Shown: positions 63,487-64,000 of the stretch, piece after piece
Numbering within the stretch: the stretch's first letter is position 1
How the letters are laid out: each line of letters begins with the position of its first letter
Assembly (NCBI GenBank): GCA_040219295.1
Contig: JAVJST010000011.1
Coordinates: 62,001 to 126,000 of the forward strand
Length of the DNA: 64,000 nucleotides
Source of the DNA: JAVJST01 sp040219295
GTDB taxonomy: Bacteria > Pseudomonadota > Alphaproteobacteria > Rhodospirillales > Casp-alpha2
Direction: 5' to 3'
Position numbers and translations under genes: made by a program
Notes under the pieces: model-generated
What the model saw: only the letters and a program-made list of their open reading frames with translations
Databases searched by the model: none
What the model was told of the DNA's origin: nothing

Positions 63487-63514
63487 AAAAAGGCCGCTCC
63501 GAAGAGCGGCCTTT
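63487..63514 (-). terminator. Rho-independent terminator of groEL
   Basis: AAAGGCCGCTC and GAGCGGCCTTT form a perfect 11-bp stem with a 4-base loop; on the minus strand it is followed by more T. It lies 30 bases after the groEL stop and should end that message before the DUF302 gene. Confidence 0.87.
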
Positions 63515-63545
63515 CCCGTATTCTTGAGACGCTGAGTGGTCAGGC

Positions 63546-64000
63546 TTAGAAGCCCATGCCACCCATGCCGCCCATGCCACCCATCGGGTCGCCGGCCGGC
63601 ATCGGCTCTTCCTTCTTCGGCTTCTCGGCGACCATCGCTTCTGTGGTGACGAGAAGACCGGCGACGGAGGCCGCGTCCTGCAGCGCGGTACGCACGACCT
63701 TGGTCGGGTCGATGATACCGGCCTTGAACATGTCGACGTACTCGTCGGTCTGCGCGTTGTAGCCGCGGCTCTTGTCCTTCTGCTCAAGGAGCTTACCGAC
63801 GACCACCGATCCGTCGACGCCGGCGTTTTCGGCGATCTGGCGAATCGGCGCCTGCAGCGCGCGACGGACGATGTCGACGCCGACCTGCTGGTCATGGTTG
63901 ACCGGCTTGACGTTGTCGAGCGACTTCGAAGCGTACAGCAGCGAGCAGCCGCCGCCGGCAACGACGCCTTCCTCGACGGCGGCACGGGTCGCGTGCAGAG
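63546..64000 (-). CDS. groEL: Chaperonin GroEL (3' end only)
   Basis: The C-terminal 151 residues are in the window; the gene enters from the right edge. LHATRAAVEEGVVAGGGCSL, GVDIVRRALQAPIRQIAENA and YVDMFKAGIIDPTKVVRTAL are conserved GroEL blocks of the equatorial domain. It ends with the repeated GGM tail (MGGMGGMGGMGF), which lines the folding cavity. A GroES gene is not visible and would lie upstream of groEL, outside the window. Confidence 0.97.
   Translation of the reverse strand, partial: LHATRAAVEEGVVAGGGCSLLYASKSLDNVKPVNHDQQVGVDIVRRALQAPIRQIAENAGVDGSVVVGKLLEQKDKSRGYNAQTDEYVDMFKAGIIDPTKVVRTALQDAASVAGLLVTTEAMVAEKPKKEEPMPAGDPMGGMGGMGGMGF

Overview
The window is GC-rich, densely coding DNA with codons strongly biased to G or C at third positions. 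It looks like the chromosome of a heterotrophic alphaproteobacterium. Supporting signs are the marine/methylotroph-type trimethylamine pair tmm and tdm, a TmoX-like ABC importer, GcvT-fused demethylating flavoenzymes, a REP element of a type common in Alphaproteobacteria, and many importers and catabolic enzymes. The species cannot be named from sequence alone. No rRNA, tRNA, integrase, transposase, phage gene or CRISPR array was found.

Layout. 1-10 kb: a dodecin tail, an acid-ceramidase-like Ntn hydrolase, an EamA transporter, purB coupled to an HpaI-type aldolase, a zinc-free MDR oxidoreductase, a serine/threonine dehydratase, a Kef-type antiporter and a GhrA-like dehydrogenase. 10-16 kb: a minus-strand array tdm, tmm, guanidino-modifying hydrolase, M20 amidohydrolase, which should convert trimethylamine to its N-oxide and then to dimethylamine plus a C1 unit. 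16-25 kb: a periplasmic binding protein paired with a histidine kinase, two FAD demethylases/oxidases of the dimethylglycine/sarcosine type, a REP/tandem-repeat spacer and a second histidine kinase. 25-29 kb: an unknown exported protein, an AceE/transketolase-like enzyme and a LOG protein. 29-36.7 kb: a catabolic block (Rieske oxygenase, aldehyde dehydrogenase, luciferase-like monooxygenase, flavin reductase, alpha/beta hydrolase, AA_synth protein) divergent from a LysR regulator, with a decayed second copy of the Rieske gene's 3' end beside it. 36.7-47 kb: housekeeping and unknown genes (MlaF-like ATPase, PilZ protein, DinG-like helicase, PAS protein, DUF4197, AEC transporter, beta-hydroxyacid dehydrogenase, phosphoesterase, isochorismatase). 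47-51.6 kb: a quaternary-amine/TMAO-type ABC importer. 51.6-62.8 kb: a second N-methyl-compound block (PotABCD-like importer, class III aminotransferase, enolase-superfamily epimerase/dehydratase, FAD-GcvT demethylase, RpiR regulator, stachydrine/carnitine-type Rieske oxygenase). 63-64 kb: a DUF302 protein and the 3' end of groEL.

The recurring theme is uptake and demethylation of methylated amines and betaines. There are two importers, two Rieske oxygenases, a flavin N-oxygenase (Tmm) and three proteins ending in a tetrahydrofolate-binding GcvT domain that can pass methyl carbon to folate. The least described parts are the flavin-monooxygenase block at 29.8-35.7 kb, the betaine/hydroxyproline-betaine-like block at 51.6-62.8 kb with a clear palindromic operator, the binding protein-histidine kinase pair, and an orphan Mla-type ATPase lacking its switch histidine.
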